Shown here in pieces: positions 8,481-16,445 of a stretch of DNA of 32,633 nt. The DNA comes from Methanomicrobiales archaeon (GTDB lineage Archaea; Halobacteriota; Methanomicrobia; Methanomicrobiales; Methanospirillaceae). The notes beneath the pieces were generated by a model. That model was not told the DNA's origin. It worked only from the letters and a program-made list of their open reading frames with translations, and made no database searches. Made by a program: the position numbers and the translations under genes. The stretch lies in assembly GCA_025360805.1 (NCBI GenBank), contig JANYBK010000097.1:1-32633 (forward strand), read 5' to 3'. The stretch's first letter is position 1. Every line of letters begins with the position of its first letter.

Positions 8481-9625
8481 AGGTTCAGCCTCCTCATGCG
8501 TTCGATTGCCTCGTTGATCCGTGCCACCGGGCGGGTGATAGCAAACCGTACATAGCCTTCGCCGCTGGCACCAAACCCTACTCCAGGGGTTGCAACAATG
8601 CCGGCTTCATTGAGCAGTTTTGCCGAGAAGGCCATGCAGTCATTGACAGGAACCCAGACATAGAAGGTTGCCTTGGGGGTGGGCACATCAAACCCGAGAC
8701 TCCGCATGCCGGTAATCAGCACATCGCGGCGTTCCTGGTAGATGGCGCAGGCTTCCTTTACACAGTCCTGTGAACCGCGGAGTGCGGTGATTGCCGCGTG
8801 CTGCACTGCATTGAAGACCCCGGAATCCACGTTGGTCTTGACCCGTCCGAGCCCGGCAAGGATCTCGGTGTTGCCGACTGCCATACCGATCCGCCAACCG
8901 GTCATATTGTAGGTCTTTGATAGCGAGTGCATCTCGATACCTACGTCCATGGCACCTTTAGTTTCCAAAAACGAGGGCGCCCTGTACCCGTCGAATGCGA
9001 TCTCGGAGTACGCATTGTCCGAGACTACGACAATATCATTATCGGCAGCAAAGTCCACAACCTCACGGTAGAACCCGTCCGGTGCTATTGCTGCGGTCGG
9101 GTTGTTGGGGTAATTGATGTAGATAATTTTTGCGTTTTTGGCCACATCTTTTGGAATATCCGCAAGCACAGGAATGAAATTATTCTTCCGTGTGAGCGGC
9201 ATCTCGTGTACCCGTCCCTCCGCAAAGAGGGTACCTGTCCGGTACACCGGGTAGCCGGGGCTCGGGGCAAGCACGTAATCGCCAGGATTGACAAACGCCT
9301 CGGCAATATGGGCGATACCGTCTTTAGAGCCCATAAGGGCAACAACCTCTTTACCGGCATCGAGCGTGACGCCAAACCGCTGCTTGTACCAGTCGGCAAC
9401 TGCGCTACGGTATGCGGGCATACCCACGTACGACGGGTAGTGGTGGTTCTCCGGGTTCTTTGCTGCCTGGCAGAGGGATTCTACGATATGGGGCGGGGTA
9501 GCGAGATCCGGATCCCCCACTCCAAGGTCGATGATGTCTACACCTTTTTTCTGTTGTTCAGCTTTCATCTCGTCGATCCGTGCAAAAAGATACGGCGGGA
9601 GATTGCTCATGCGTAATGCGTACAT
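8477..9625 (-). CDS. dapL: LL-diaminopimelate aminotransferase
   Basis: DapL converts tetrahydrodipicolinate directly to LL-diaminopimelate with glutamate, bypassing the acylated bacterial route. This 382-residue class I/II fold aminotransferase has IIDLGVGDPDLATPPHIVE near the start, YINYPNNPTAA (169-179), SDNAYSEIAFDGYRAPSF and the PLP lysine K237 in SLSKTYNMTGWRIG. Its linkage to lysA supports the lysine role over other aminotransferase functions; the short form fits the DapL2 group of methanogens. ATG 9625 is the longest start and M6 (9610) is possible. Neither has a Shine-Dalgarno, which suggests a leaderless mRNA. Confidence 0.92.
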   Translation of the reverse strand: MYALRMSNLPPYLFARIDEMKAEQQKKGVDIIDLGVGDPDLATPPHIVESLCQAAKNPENHHYPSYVGMPAYRSAVADWYKQRFGVTLDAGKEVVALMGSKDGIAHIAEAFVNPGDYVLAPSPGYPVYRTGTLFAEGRVHEMPLTRKNNFIPVLADIPKDVAKNAKIIYINYPNNPTAAIAPDGFYREVVDFAADNDIVVVSDNAYSEIAFDGYRAPSFLETKGAMDVGIEMHSLSKTYNMTGWRIGMAVGNTEILAGLGRVKTNVDSGVFNAVQHAAITALRGSQDCVKEACAIYQERRDVLITGMRSLGFDVPTPKATFYVWVPVNDCMAFSAKLLNEAGIVATPGVGFGASGEGYVRFAITRPVARINEAIERMRRLNL

Positions 9626-9650
9626 AAGTACTAGATTTTGTCGGTTTGAC

Positions 9651-9662
9651 GTATAGTAATTA
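9651..9662 (-). promoter_or_regulatory. Possible TATA box for the dapL-lysA-RPA operon
   Basis: On the minus strand TTAATTACTATAC is centred about 31 bases before the ATG at 9625, which fits a very short leader. It lies in the 123-base divergent gap shared with the ABC transporter genes. Confidence 0.4.
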
Positions 9663-9748
9663 ACTCAACTCCGCAATGCACCCGCAATCGGTCTGCTGAG
9701 GAATCTTCTGGTGAAATGGCATATCCTTAATACAGAACACAAAAAAAC

Positions 9749-10492
9749 ATGAGCCCTATGGAGAAGAGTCCGGGAATTATCGAAGCACTGGGACTGTTTA
9801 AGCAGTATGGGGATGTAGCTGCTGTCAACAACGTCTCTTTATCCGTGGGAAAAGGGGAGCTCTTTGGCTTGCTTGGCCCCAACGGTTCCGGAAAGACTAC
9901 AATGATAAAGATGCTGACCGGGCAGATCCGGTCTGATGGTGGTTCAGCAACTGTACTCGGTCTTGATGTGGAAAAGGATCCCATCGGCATACGGGAACTG
10001 GTAGGAATTATTCCGGAGCAGGAGACTCCTCCGAGTTTTCTTACCTCCACTGAATATCTCGATTTTGTCGGGGAGGTGCGCCATATTGCGAATGTAGAGA
10101 AGAAGGCCGACTGGTGGTTTGATTTTCTGGACTTTTCCGATAAGCGCGATGTGCTCTGTAAGGATCTATCGCGCGGTACCCGTCAGAAACTGATGTTCAC
10201 GCAGGCGTTTTTACACAAACCTGTGCTTGCCCTTATTGATGAACCCTTGATTAACTTCGATCCGATCATGCAGCACAAGGTCAAGGATTATCTGGCTGAG
10301 TACGTCCGTTCGGGTAATACGATCTTTCTCTCCACCCACATCCTCCAGATCGCAGAAGAGATCTGCACGGGATTTGCCATTCTCCACAAAGGAAAACTGC
10401 TCCATACCGGTACTGTTGCTGAACTAAAACAAAGAGATCAGCATCTTGATGATTTCTTCTTCTCACTGGTGCAGAAGGAAAGCCATGTTTAA
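9749..10492 (+). CDS. ABC transporter ATP-binding protein (ABC-2 type exporter)
   Basis: This 247-residue ATPase has Walker A GPNGSGKTT (about 44-52), a Q-loop region (GIIPEQET), a divergent signature LSRGTRQK in place of LSGGQ, Walker B LALIDEP followed by the D-loop, and a switch His in LSTHI. It should energise the membrane protein encoded next, whose ATG lies inside its last codons. Substrate is unknown; the CcmA/DrrA-like layout fits export of a small molecule, lipid or peptide. ATG at 9758 is an alternative start, three codons later. Confidence 0.9.
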   Translation: MSPMEKSPGIIEALGLFKQYGDVAAVNNVSLSVGKGELFGLLGPNGSGKTTMIKMLTGQIRSDGGSATVLGLDVEKDPIGIRELVGIIPEQETPPSFLTSTEYLDFVGEVRHIANVEKKADWWFDFLDFSDKRDVLCKDLSRGTRQKLMFTQAFLHKPVLALIDEPLINFDPIMQHKVKDYLAEYVRSGNTIFLSTHILQIAEEICTGFAILHKGKLLHTGTVAELKQRDQHLDDFFFSLVQKESHV

Positions 10493-11891
10493 GCTCTTCA
10501 CTAATATGATGAAAGAGGAGTGGCGGATCCACTCCACGATCTTCGGAAGCCTGAGTTTTGCCCTCTTTCCGGTGATGATCTTTGGCATCGCGTTCATGGG
10601 TTCATTTCTACTCCCCCTGTTCCGGACAGTGATTCCTAGAGGCGATCTCTCAACCATCGTCCACGCCCTCTTTCTCCTGCTCGGTATCATGGTCGGTGCA
10701 TTTGGTTTGATCGGTCAGGAGGCCATGAACCGGCGCTTCGGGCAGGCAAGTCTGCTTGCGTATTCTGCAAAAAGCCTGCCAATTTCTGTTCAGGAGATCT
10801 TCTGCACGTTTGTTGTAAAGGATACGGTTTATTACTTCTTTCTCTGGGTGTTGCCGTTTGTCGGGGGTTTTGCTATTGCTTCACCGTTTATTGGCATCCC
10901 GCTTCTCTTACCCGCACTGCTCCTCCTCACCCTCACTCTCGCATTTCTCACCGGGCTGTCTGTGGTATTCTTCCTCTCCACAGTTTACGCCCGTTCAAAA
11001 CCGGCCCTTGGAATAATCCTGGCACTCATCCTCATTGCGGGTGCAGGACTCTACCTGTTTGCCGGAATTAATATAGCCCTGTTCTTTCCCCCGCTCATGT
11101 TGTTTTATTCCTTCTCATGGGTTTTGTTGGGCCTCACCTGCGCAGTGATCCTGATCCTGTCAGCAGTCGCCATTCTCCTCTTTACATCGGAATACGCTGA
11201 TACCACAAAGCGCTACGACAGCGCGCTTTCACCGCTTGCACAACGATTATCATTTTTTCCATATCCCCCTCTTGCAGCCAAGGATCTTATTGATCTGAGC
11301 CGGAGCGGCAGTTTCATCGGCCAGACGATCTTCTCCTTTCTCATTCCCCTCGGGCTTCTCTGGTTCCTGTTATCAGTGCTGACACGTCTGCTCCCTCCGG
11401 GGGGTGTCCTGTTATTATTTGCAATCTTAACCGGGGTTATCGCATCAACTATGTATACCTGGATTACGGCATTTGATTCGTACAATTCGTATACCTGCCT
11501 GCCGGTCAGTGTCCGGGCTCTCCTGACAAGTAAAATGTGTAGTTTTGCGATGCTCCAGCTAATTCCATTTGTCCTGATTATTGTCGTCAGTCTCCTCACC
11601 CGCGGAGTAGCATACCTCATTCCTGCGCTCGTGCTTTGCCTTTCTGTTTCATTCTTTTCGCTTGCTATAACTGTCTGGCTCACGGGACTCTCTCCGGGTG
11701 TGATGGTCTATGACGCTAAGGTTCTTGTCACCTATCTCTTTGTACTGGGGATTGCGTTGATAGTGCTCATTGCTCTTATGTTTGTCAACCCGGATTATGC
11801 ACTGGTCTCAGTGCTGCTCTTCCTGCCGGGTTGGTTTTTTGTCCGGCAAGGTTATGCCAAATGGGACATACTCGATCAGCCAACATTTTAA
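10485..11891 (+). CDS. ABC-2 type transporter permease
   Basis: The product is 468 residues from the ATG at 10485, which follows an AGAAGGA site and overlaps the ATPase gene by 8 bases. A longer frame from 10446 adds 13 unconvincing residues. It is very hydrophobic, with roughly twelve predicted membrane spans spread over the whole length (for example 22-45, 60-82, 110-165, 180-240, 285-335 and 365-460). It is the membrane partner of the preceding ATPase. No substrate-specific motif is visible. Confidence 0.85.
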   Translation: MFKLFTNMMKEEWRIHSTIFGSLSFALFPVMIFGIAFMGSFLLPLFRTVIPRGDLSTIVHALFLLLGIMVGAFGLIGQEAMNRRFGQASLLAYSAKSLPISVQEIFCTFVVKDTVYYFFLWVLPFVGGFAIASPFIGIPLLLPALLLLTLTLAFLTGLSVVFFLSTVYARSKPALGIILALILIAGAGLYLFAGINIALFFPPLMLFYSFSWVLLGLTCAVILILSAVAILLFTSEYADTTKRYDSALSPLAQRLSFFPYPPLAAKDLIDLSRSGSFIGQTIFSFLIPLGLLWFLLSVLTRLLPPGGVLLLFAILTGVIASTMYTWITAFDSYNSYTCLPVSVRALLTSKMCSFAMLQLIPFVLIIVVSLLTRGVAYLIPALVLCLSVSFFSLAITVWLTGLSPGVMVYDAKVLVTYLFVLGIALIVLIALMFVNPDYALVSVLLFLPGWFFVRQGYAKWDILDQPTF

Positions 11892-11901
11892 GGAGGAACA
11901 T

Positions 11902-12231
11902 ATGGAAACTACACCTGAGATAGTGGTAATTTTCTGCACGATACCTGCGGCAGAATCAGAAGCCATGGCCCGTGCACTCGTGAAAAACAGGTTTGTTGCC
12001 TGTGTCAATGTGGTTCCTGTGCATTCTTACTACCAATGGAACGGGGAGTTCTGCTCGGAGTCAGAGCACCTGCTCATTGCAAAGACCAAAAAATCGATGG
12101 TAGAGATAACGATTGCTGCGATTAAGAGTATGCATAGTTACGAGGTGCCCGAGATCATTGCTGTGCCAATCATAGCTGGTTATGCCCCATACCTTGAATG
12201 GGTGCATGCCGGGACAAAGGATGATATCTGA
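11902..12231 (+). CDS. cutA: Divalent-cation tolerance protein CutA1
   Basis: The 109-residue product starts at the ATG at 11902, behind a strong AAGGAGGAACAT site. It has the CutA hallmarks: FCTIPAAESEAMARALVKNR, FVACVNVVPVHSYYQWNGE, then AKTKKSMVEIT and HSYEVPEIIAVPI. CutA proteins form ferredoxin-like trimers. They have been linked to copper tolerance in E. coli, but the cellular role is still unclear. The gene begins 10 bases after the ABC permease, so the three probably share an mRNA. Confidence 0.95.
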   Translation: METTPEIVVIFCTIPAAESEAMARALVKNRFVACVNVVPVHSYYQWNGEFCSESEHLLIAKTKKSMVEITIAAIKSMHSYEVPEIIAVPIIAGYAPYLEWVHAGTKDDI

Positions 12232-12289
12232 AACTGAAATCCTCCAGTTCCAATGGCAGGATGCGCAAGGTTATTGCCTGTAGTGAATA

Positions 12290-12799
12290 ATGAAACTATA
12301 CCAATATGCAGTGAGGGTTAAAAGCGTGACAGGAGAACCAACAACTCAACCGGCAACTGCACTTCTCGTGCTCGGGTGTCCGCAAGTGCCGGTACAGACA
12401 AGCATTGCACTGTACCTGATCAACCGTCTAAAAAAAGCGGGCATAGTGCCCACGGTTGCTGGTAACAAGGCAGCAAACACGCTTCTCGTGGTTGCAGATC
12501 CCGATCGGCATTATCTTGGCGAAGTAATGGATCTCGACCGGGCGATTGTCATGATCACCGAGAATAAACGAGACTTTGATCGATGTTTTGTCTTTATCCA
12601 CAACGATGCCGGAGTCACGTATGCCGGGACGATGAGTGCGATCTCAAAAGCTAAGGTTTACACAATCATCTACGGTGAGCATTATGAGGATCTTGTCAAA
12701 CAGATGGACTTTCCCTGCACCCCTATTGCGGCAAAAGCCGTGCATAATCCCCTGCCGTTAAAGAAAGCGCTTGATGAGGTGGCACCATGGGCTGCGTAG
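12290..12799 (+). CDS. DUF1890 protein
   Basis: The frame encodes 169 residues with the DUF1890 core ALLVLGCPQVPVQTSIALYL (about 24-43). An alternating alpha/beta pattern follows, with LLVVADPDRHYLGEV and CFVFIHNDAGVTYAGTM. The function is unknown; to my knowledge the family is essentially found in methanogens. It is followed by, and overlaps, the DUF1894 gene, a recurrent pairing that suggests a joint role. ATG 12290 has no clear ribosome site. An in-frame GTG at 12326, 12 codons later, is preceded by GAGGG and gives an N-terminus closer to the domain start, so it may be the true start. Confidence 0.85.
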   Translation: MKLYQYAVRVKSVTGEPTTQPATALLVLGCPQVPVQTSIALYLINRLKKAGIVPTVAGNKAANTLLVVADPDRHYLGEVMDLDRAIVMITENKRDFDRCFVFIHNDAGVTYAGTMSAISKAKVYTIIYGEHYEDLVKQMDFPCTPIAAKAVHNPLPLKKALDEVAPWAA

Positions 12800-13062
12800 A
12801 ATCAATGGATTATGAGATCGTGCTTCGGGATGCAACTTTTAAAGAGTCCCGCGAGTTTATAAAAAAACAGTTTAAGGAATACTTGGATGTTCAGCCCGGG
12901 TTCAAAGTCTTTGACACCCATGTAATAGGACTTCCCCCGATTGCAATTGGGCTCGATGGTGACTTTGTGATCTTTCCCTTCACCAAACCCTGCCACGGCA
13001 CATTTCTTTTAAGGGTTGAGGACAAGGAAGAGGCTGCAAGACTAAGGGCAATAAAGAAATGA
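12787..13062 (+). CDS. DUF1894 protein
   Basis: A 91-residue protein matching DUF1894: YEIVLRDATFKESREFIKK, then FDTHVIGLPPIAIGLDGD and FVIFPFTKPCHGTFLLR. The function is unknown. GAGGTGG at 12776-12782 places the start at ATG 12787, inside the last four codons of the DUF1890 gene (13-base overlap). An ATG at 12805 is less well placed. Tight overlap implies the two proteins are made together and may interact. One Cys (PCHG) is conspicuous. Confidence 0.85.
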   Translation: MGCVESMDYEIVLRDATFKESREFIKKQFKEYLDVQPGFKVFDTHVIGLPPIAIGLDGDFVIFPFTKPCHGTFLLRVEDKEEAARLRAIKK

Positions 13063-13137
13063 ATATCTGTCGTTTCAGGCTGGTAAGTATAATAAGATCC
13101 CGGTAATAAATAATGAAATAACAATTCAGGTTTTTTT

Positions 13138-13524
13138 ATGACTGACAAAGGAAAAGTGCTTCTGATGGATGATGAGCAGATCATCCTGGATGTCACTTTA
13201 GAAGTTCTTAAGTTCCTTGGCTATGGTGTGATGTTTGCCCGTGATGGTTCAGCAGCAATCGAACTTTATAAAAAAGAGAAGGCCGCAGGAGTTCCATTTG
13301 ATCTGGTCATTCTCGATCTTTCTGTTCCTGAGGGGATGGGGGGAAAAGAGACAATCGGTCTGTTGAAGGCGTTTGATCCTGATGTAAAAGCGGTGGTATC
13401 TACGGGATTTTCAAATGATCCCGTTGTGCTGGATTTTGCCAGTCATGGTTTTTCCGGCAAACTCACAAAACCCTACAAGATCAATGACCTGAAAAAAGTC
13501 CTTGAGCAATTCATCATAAAATAA
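13138..13524 (+). CDS. Stand-alone response-regulator receiver protein
   Basis: The 128-residue product is a single CheY-like receiver domain. The acidic pocket is D11-D12-E13, the phospho-acceptor D60 (VILDLSVPEGMGG), the switch residue S88/T89 (VVSTG) and the conserved K111 in LTKPY. There is no output domain, so it must act by protein contact, for example in a phosphorelay. The DLSVPEGMGGKE sequence most resembles receiver domains attached to large hybrid kinases. No histidine kinase is encoded in the window. Confidence 0.92.
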   Translation: MTDKGKVLLMDDEQIILDVTLEVLKFLGYGVMFARDGSAAIELYKKEKAAGVPFDLVILDLSVPEGMGGKETIGLLKAFDPDVKAVVSTGFSNDPVVLDFASHGFSGKLTKPYKINDLKKVLEQFIIK

Positions 13525-13835
13525 TGGAGATATAGCATTTCAGCTGTTTTTACTGTTTTTGACAAGGATTTTATTTCTCGACCTCTCTTCTGCCCTTCTG
13601 ACGTAATCGTCCTTGTCCCGGGTTAATTTTGTTATGGGTGTTATTAGTGCCCTCATTACACCGGTGTTGACGGGTAAATTTGTCGCATCCTTGTAGAAAG
13701 ATCAGTCGGAATCGGTTTTGCTATTGTACAGATGTGGGTGTGGTTGCGTTGACATTTTATTTTGAAAAAACCGGTTACCCGTATGCCAAATTATTTAGCA
13801 GCTCTAGCAGCATCAGAACATAAAGATGATCTAAA
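13525..13835. other. 311-base intergenic region with inverted repeat
   Basis: No gene is visible. A T-rich stretch after the receiver gene (13543-13560) could end that transcript. An 8-bp perfect inverted repeat follows, GACAAGGA at 13561-13568 and TCCTTGTC at 13610-13617, with a 41-base loop. A weak TATA-like AAATTATTTA near 13788-13797 would start the next operon about 18 bases before the ATG at 13836. Confidence 0.45.
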
Positions 13836-15488
13836 ATGAATGAGGTATCTGTTCTTATTGGGGGAAAGGCAGGAGATGGAATCAACAGTGCCGGGGCAAT
13901 GGTAGCACAGTTGTTAAACCATCTTGGCTATCGCATCTATCTCTATTTCGATTACCCGTCCCTGATCAGGGGCGGGCATAACTTTGCTGTCATACGGGGT
14001 TCAGAACGGGATGTCGGAACCTGTCGGAATCAGGTTGATTTTGTGCTGGCCCTCAATGAAGAAACCATTGAGCGGCATAAAGAAAAATATACACAGAAAA
14101 CTGTCATCATCTCCAATAAAGATCTGGTAAAGAATGGCAGTTATGGTATTCCGGTAAAGGCCATACTTGCAGAGGAAAAAGCTCCCGTTATCATGGGCAA
14201 TTCTGCACTCATCGGGGGATTTGCCAAAGCGGCAGGGATCGAGTGGGAGGTAGTTGATACGGTTTTCCGCAGGCATATTCCCAAAGGTGCAGACCAGAAC
14301 CTTGCTGTTGCAAAAAAAACGTTCGATCTGTTCGATCCTGTCCACCCCATAAAAAAATGTGAGAACCGTCCGCAACCTCTGGTATCGGGAAATGAAGCGA
14401 TCGGGCTGGGATTGATCCGGGGCGGGCTTAATGCCTATATCTCGTATCCCATGACCCCCTCTTCAGGAATTCTTCATTTTCTTGCCGAGCAGAAAGAGCG
14501 GTTTGGCATAACCGTTGTGCACCCGGAAAACGAGATAGCGGTGATCCTGATGGCGCTCGGGTTTGCCTATGCAGGAAAAAAGTCTGCAATCGGCTCGTCC
14601 GGCGGAGGATTCTGCCTGATGACTGAAGGGCTTTCCCTTGCCGGGATGGCAGAAATTCCTCTGGTGATCGTTGTCTCCCAGCGAACCGGCCCCTCAACGG
14701 GGCTTCCTACCTATACCGGGCAATCTGATCTCCAGTTTATTCTGCATGCAGGGCATGGGGAGTTTCCCCGTATGATCGTGGCTCCGGGGGATGCACAGGA
14801 AGCGCGGTACTGGTCAGAACGCGCAATGGACATTGCATGGAAATGCCAGTGCCCTGCGTTCATACTTGCTGACAAGACGCTCTCTGAAGGCATATACAGT
14901 CTTGATCCGGATTCTGCCATGAGTAGATCCGTATCTTTTGTCTCCCTGTGGGATGGCAAGATACCCTATCGCCGCTATGAGAATACAGAATCCGGCATCT
15001 CTCCCATGGCATTTCCCGGAGCAAAAGATGCTGTAGTGAAAGTGAACAGCTACATGCATGACGAAGCGGGAATCACTGCTGAAGATGCCGGGATCTCAAA
15101 TCAGATGACAAAAAAGCGTTTGAAAAAATGGGAGACTTTGATCGATGTGATGCAGGGCTACCCAATGGTAATCCAATCGGGGACATCTGATGCATCCACC
15201 GCTCTGCTCTGCTGGGGATCTGTTAAAGGTGTCTGTGAAGAGGCAGCTTCAGAACTCGGCCTCCGTGTCGTACGCCCGGTAGTGCTTGCCCCGTTTCCGG
15301 TTGATCCGATAAAAAAAGCGCTCTCCGGTGTAAAACGATTGATCGCTGTTGAGGAGAACGCAACTGCCCAGCTGGCAGCACTTGCAGAGCGGCACGGAAT
15401 CATTACCCATGAGAAGATCCTGCGGTATGATGGCAGGCCGTTTACCGTTGAAGATCTGGTTTTCCGGGTAAAGGAGGCGGGTATTTAA
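13836..15488 (+). CDS. 2-oxoacid:ferredoxin oxidoreductase, fused gamma-alpha subunit
   Basis: The 550-residue subunit joins a gamma domain (about 1-180; GGKAGDGINSAGAMVAQ, then DYPSLIRGGHNF) to an alpha domain (about 185-550; YISYPMTPSSGIL, HPENEIAV, IGSSGGGFCLMTEGLSLAGM and VVSQRTGPSTGLPT). With the beta subunit encoded next it should oxidise a 2-oxoacid to an acyl-CoA, reducing ferredoxin, or run in reverse to fix CO2. The layout is like KorA/IorA-type two-gene enzymes; 2-oxoglutarate, an aryl pyruvate or a branched oxoacid are all possible. No separate ferredoxin-like delta subunit is present. Confidence 0.9.
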   Translation: MNEVSVLIGGKAGDGINSAGAMVAQLLNHLGYRIYLYFDYPSLIRGGHNFAVIRGSERDVGTCRNQVDFVLALNEETIERHKEKYTQKTVIISNKDLVKNGSYGIPVKAILAEEKAPVIMGNSALIGGFAKAAGIEWEVVDTVFRRHIPKGADQNLAVAKKTFDLFDPVHPIKKCENRPQPLVSGNEAIGLGLIRGGLNAYISYPMTPSSGILHFLAEQKERFGITVVHPENEIAVILMALGFAYAGKKSAIGSSGGGFCLMTEGLSLAGMAEIPLVIVVSQRTGPSTGLPTYTGQSDLQFILHAGHGEFPRMIVAPGDAQEARYWSERAMDIAWKCQCPAFILADKTLSEGIYSLDPDSAMSRSVSFVSLWDGKIPYRRYENTESGISPMAFPGAKDAVVKVNSYMHDEAGITAEDAGISNQMTKKRLKKWETLIDVMQGYPMVIQSGTSDASTALLCWGSVKGVCEEAASELGLRVVRPVVLAPFPVDPIKKALSGVKRLIAVEENATAQLAALAERHGIITHEKILRYDGRPFTVEDLVFRVKEAGI

Positions 15489-16336
15489 TGACCCGTACAC
15501 TTATTACCAGTGCCCAGAATACGTGGTGCCCGGGCTGCGGCAATTTTGCCATCCAGCATACCTTGAAAAACCTGTTATCAGACCGGGAGATGGAAGGAAA
15601 GTCACTCGATGATGTGGTCCTTGTCTCGGGAATCGGCTGTCATGCAAAGATCGCTGATTATCTTAATATCAACAGTTTCTACTCGCTTCACGGGAGGGCT
15701 GTTCCCGCAGCTACCGGAATAAAACTTGCAAATCCAAAACTGACTGTGATCTGCTGCGTGGGAGACGGTGATGCGTATGCAGAGGGACTTGACCACCTGA
15801 TCTTTGCAGCAAAGCGCAATATCGATATCACGGTGATAGTGCACAATAACCGGGTCTATGGACTCACTACAGGGCAGTACACACCCACATCACCCCTTGG
15901 ATTTAAGGGAAGATCCACACCCACAGGTACAGCGGAATATCCTGTCAACCCTGTTGAACTCATGCTTGCGAGCGGAGCGGGATATGTCGCCCGGGGATAT
16001 ACCCGGAAGATGGATCTGTTAAAGGAGCTGATTAGGGCAGGTATCGCACACAAGGGGTTTGCATTCATTGATGTGCTACAGATCTGTGCCACGTTCTTTC
16101 CTGCCACTGACTACTATGATTCCCATGTGTACGAGTTGCCGGTGACAGTGAGTCCGGGTTTTGAAGCTGCCTGTGCACTTGCCCGGGAATGGGACTACAA
16201 CAGCGATGCAAGGATTGCGCTTGGCACTTTTTTAACAAGGGTGTCTCCATCGTTTGATGAGCGCATGGTCCCGGTTTTTGTTGGAGAAGAAGAACGTAAG
16301 CGTGCGATACGGGAGTTGCTTGACGCCAGAATGTGA
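15488..16336 (+). CDS. 2-oxoacid:ferredoxin oxidoreductase, beta subunit
   Basis: This 282-residue TPP-binding subunit has WCPGCGNF with C14 and C17, C51 in GIGCHAK, and a Cys at about 196 (QICATFFP). These four are the usual 4Fe-4S ligands. The TPP/Mg site is GDGDAYAEG (92-100) with HNNRVYGLTTGQ (119-130). TAATG makes the start share one base with the alpha stop codon, and AAAGGAGG lies upstream, so expression is coupled. It receives electrons from TPP-bound substrate and passes them to external ferredoxin. Confidence 0.93.
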   Translation: MTRTLITSAQNTWCPGCGNFAIQHTLKNLLSDREMEGKSLDDVVLVSGIGCHAKIADYLNINSFYSLHGRAVPAATGIKLANPKLTVICCVGDGDAYAEGLDHLIFAAKRNIDITVIVHNNRVYGLTTGQYTPTSPLGFKGRSTPTGTAEYPVNPVELMLASGAGYVARGYTRKMDLLKELIRAGIAHKGFAFIDVLQICATFFPATDYYDSHVYELPVTVSPGFEAACALAREWDYNSDARIALGTFLTRVSPSFDERMVPVFVGEEERKRAIRELLDARM

Positions 16337-16445
16337 TCGGTGTTCCAGGATACTCGTGGGAATGATCTGCACCCAAATAGTTCGAAGAAACCAGAATGTA
16401 CATGTGATTATTGATCCCATTACTGAAAGGGCGCAGAACGAATGA
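16320..16445 (+). CDS. Possible 41-residue CxxC peptide
   Basis: An open frame from TTG at 16320 to TGA at 16445 would encode 41 residues. It contains ECDRCSRILVGMICTQIV (a CxxC at positions 5-8, and C17) and ends IDPITERAQNE. GGGAG at 16311-16315 precedes the TTG by four bases. The frame overlaps the last codons of the beta subunit, fills the whole 105-base gap, and its stop overlaps the next ATG as ATGA. These junctions look like those of a real operon gene, but the start is non-canonical and I know no homologue. It could also be chance reading through a spacer. Confidence 0.35.
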   Translation: MTPECDRCSRILVGMICTQIVRRNQNVHVIIDPITERAQNE

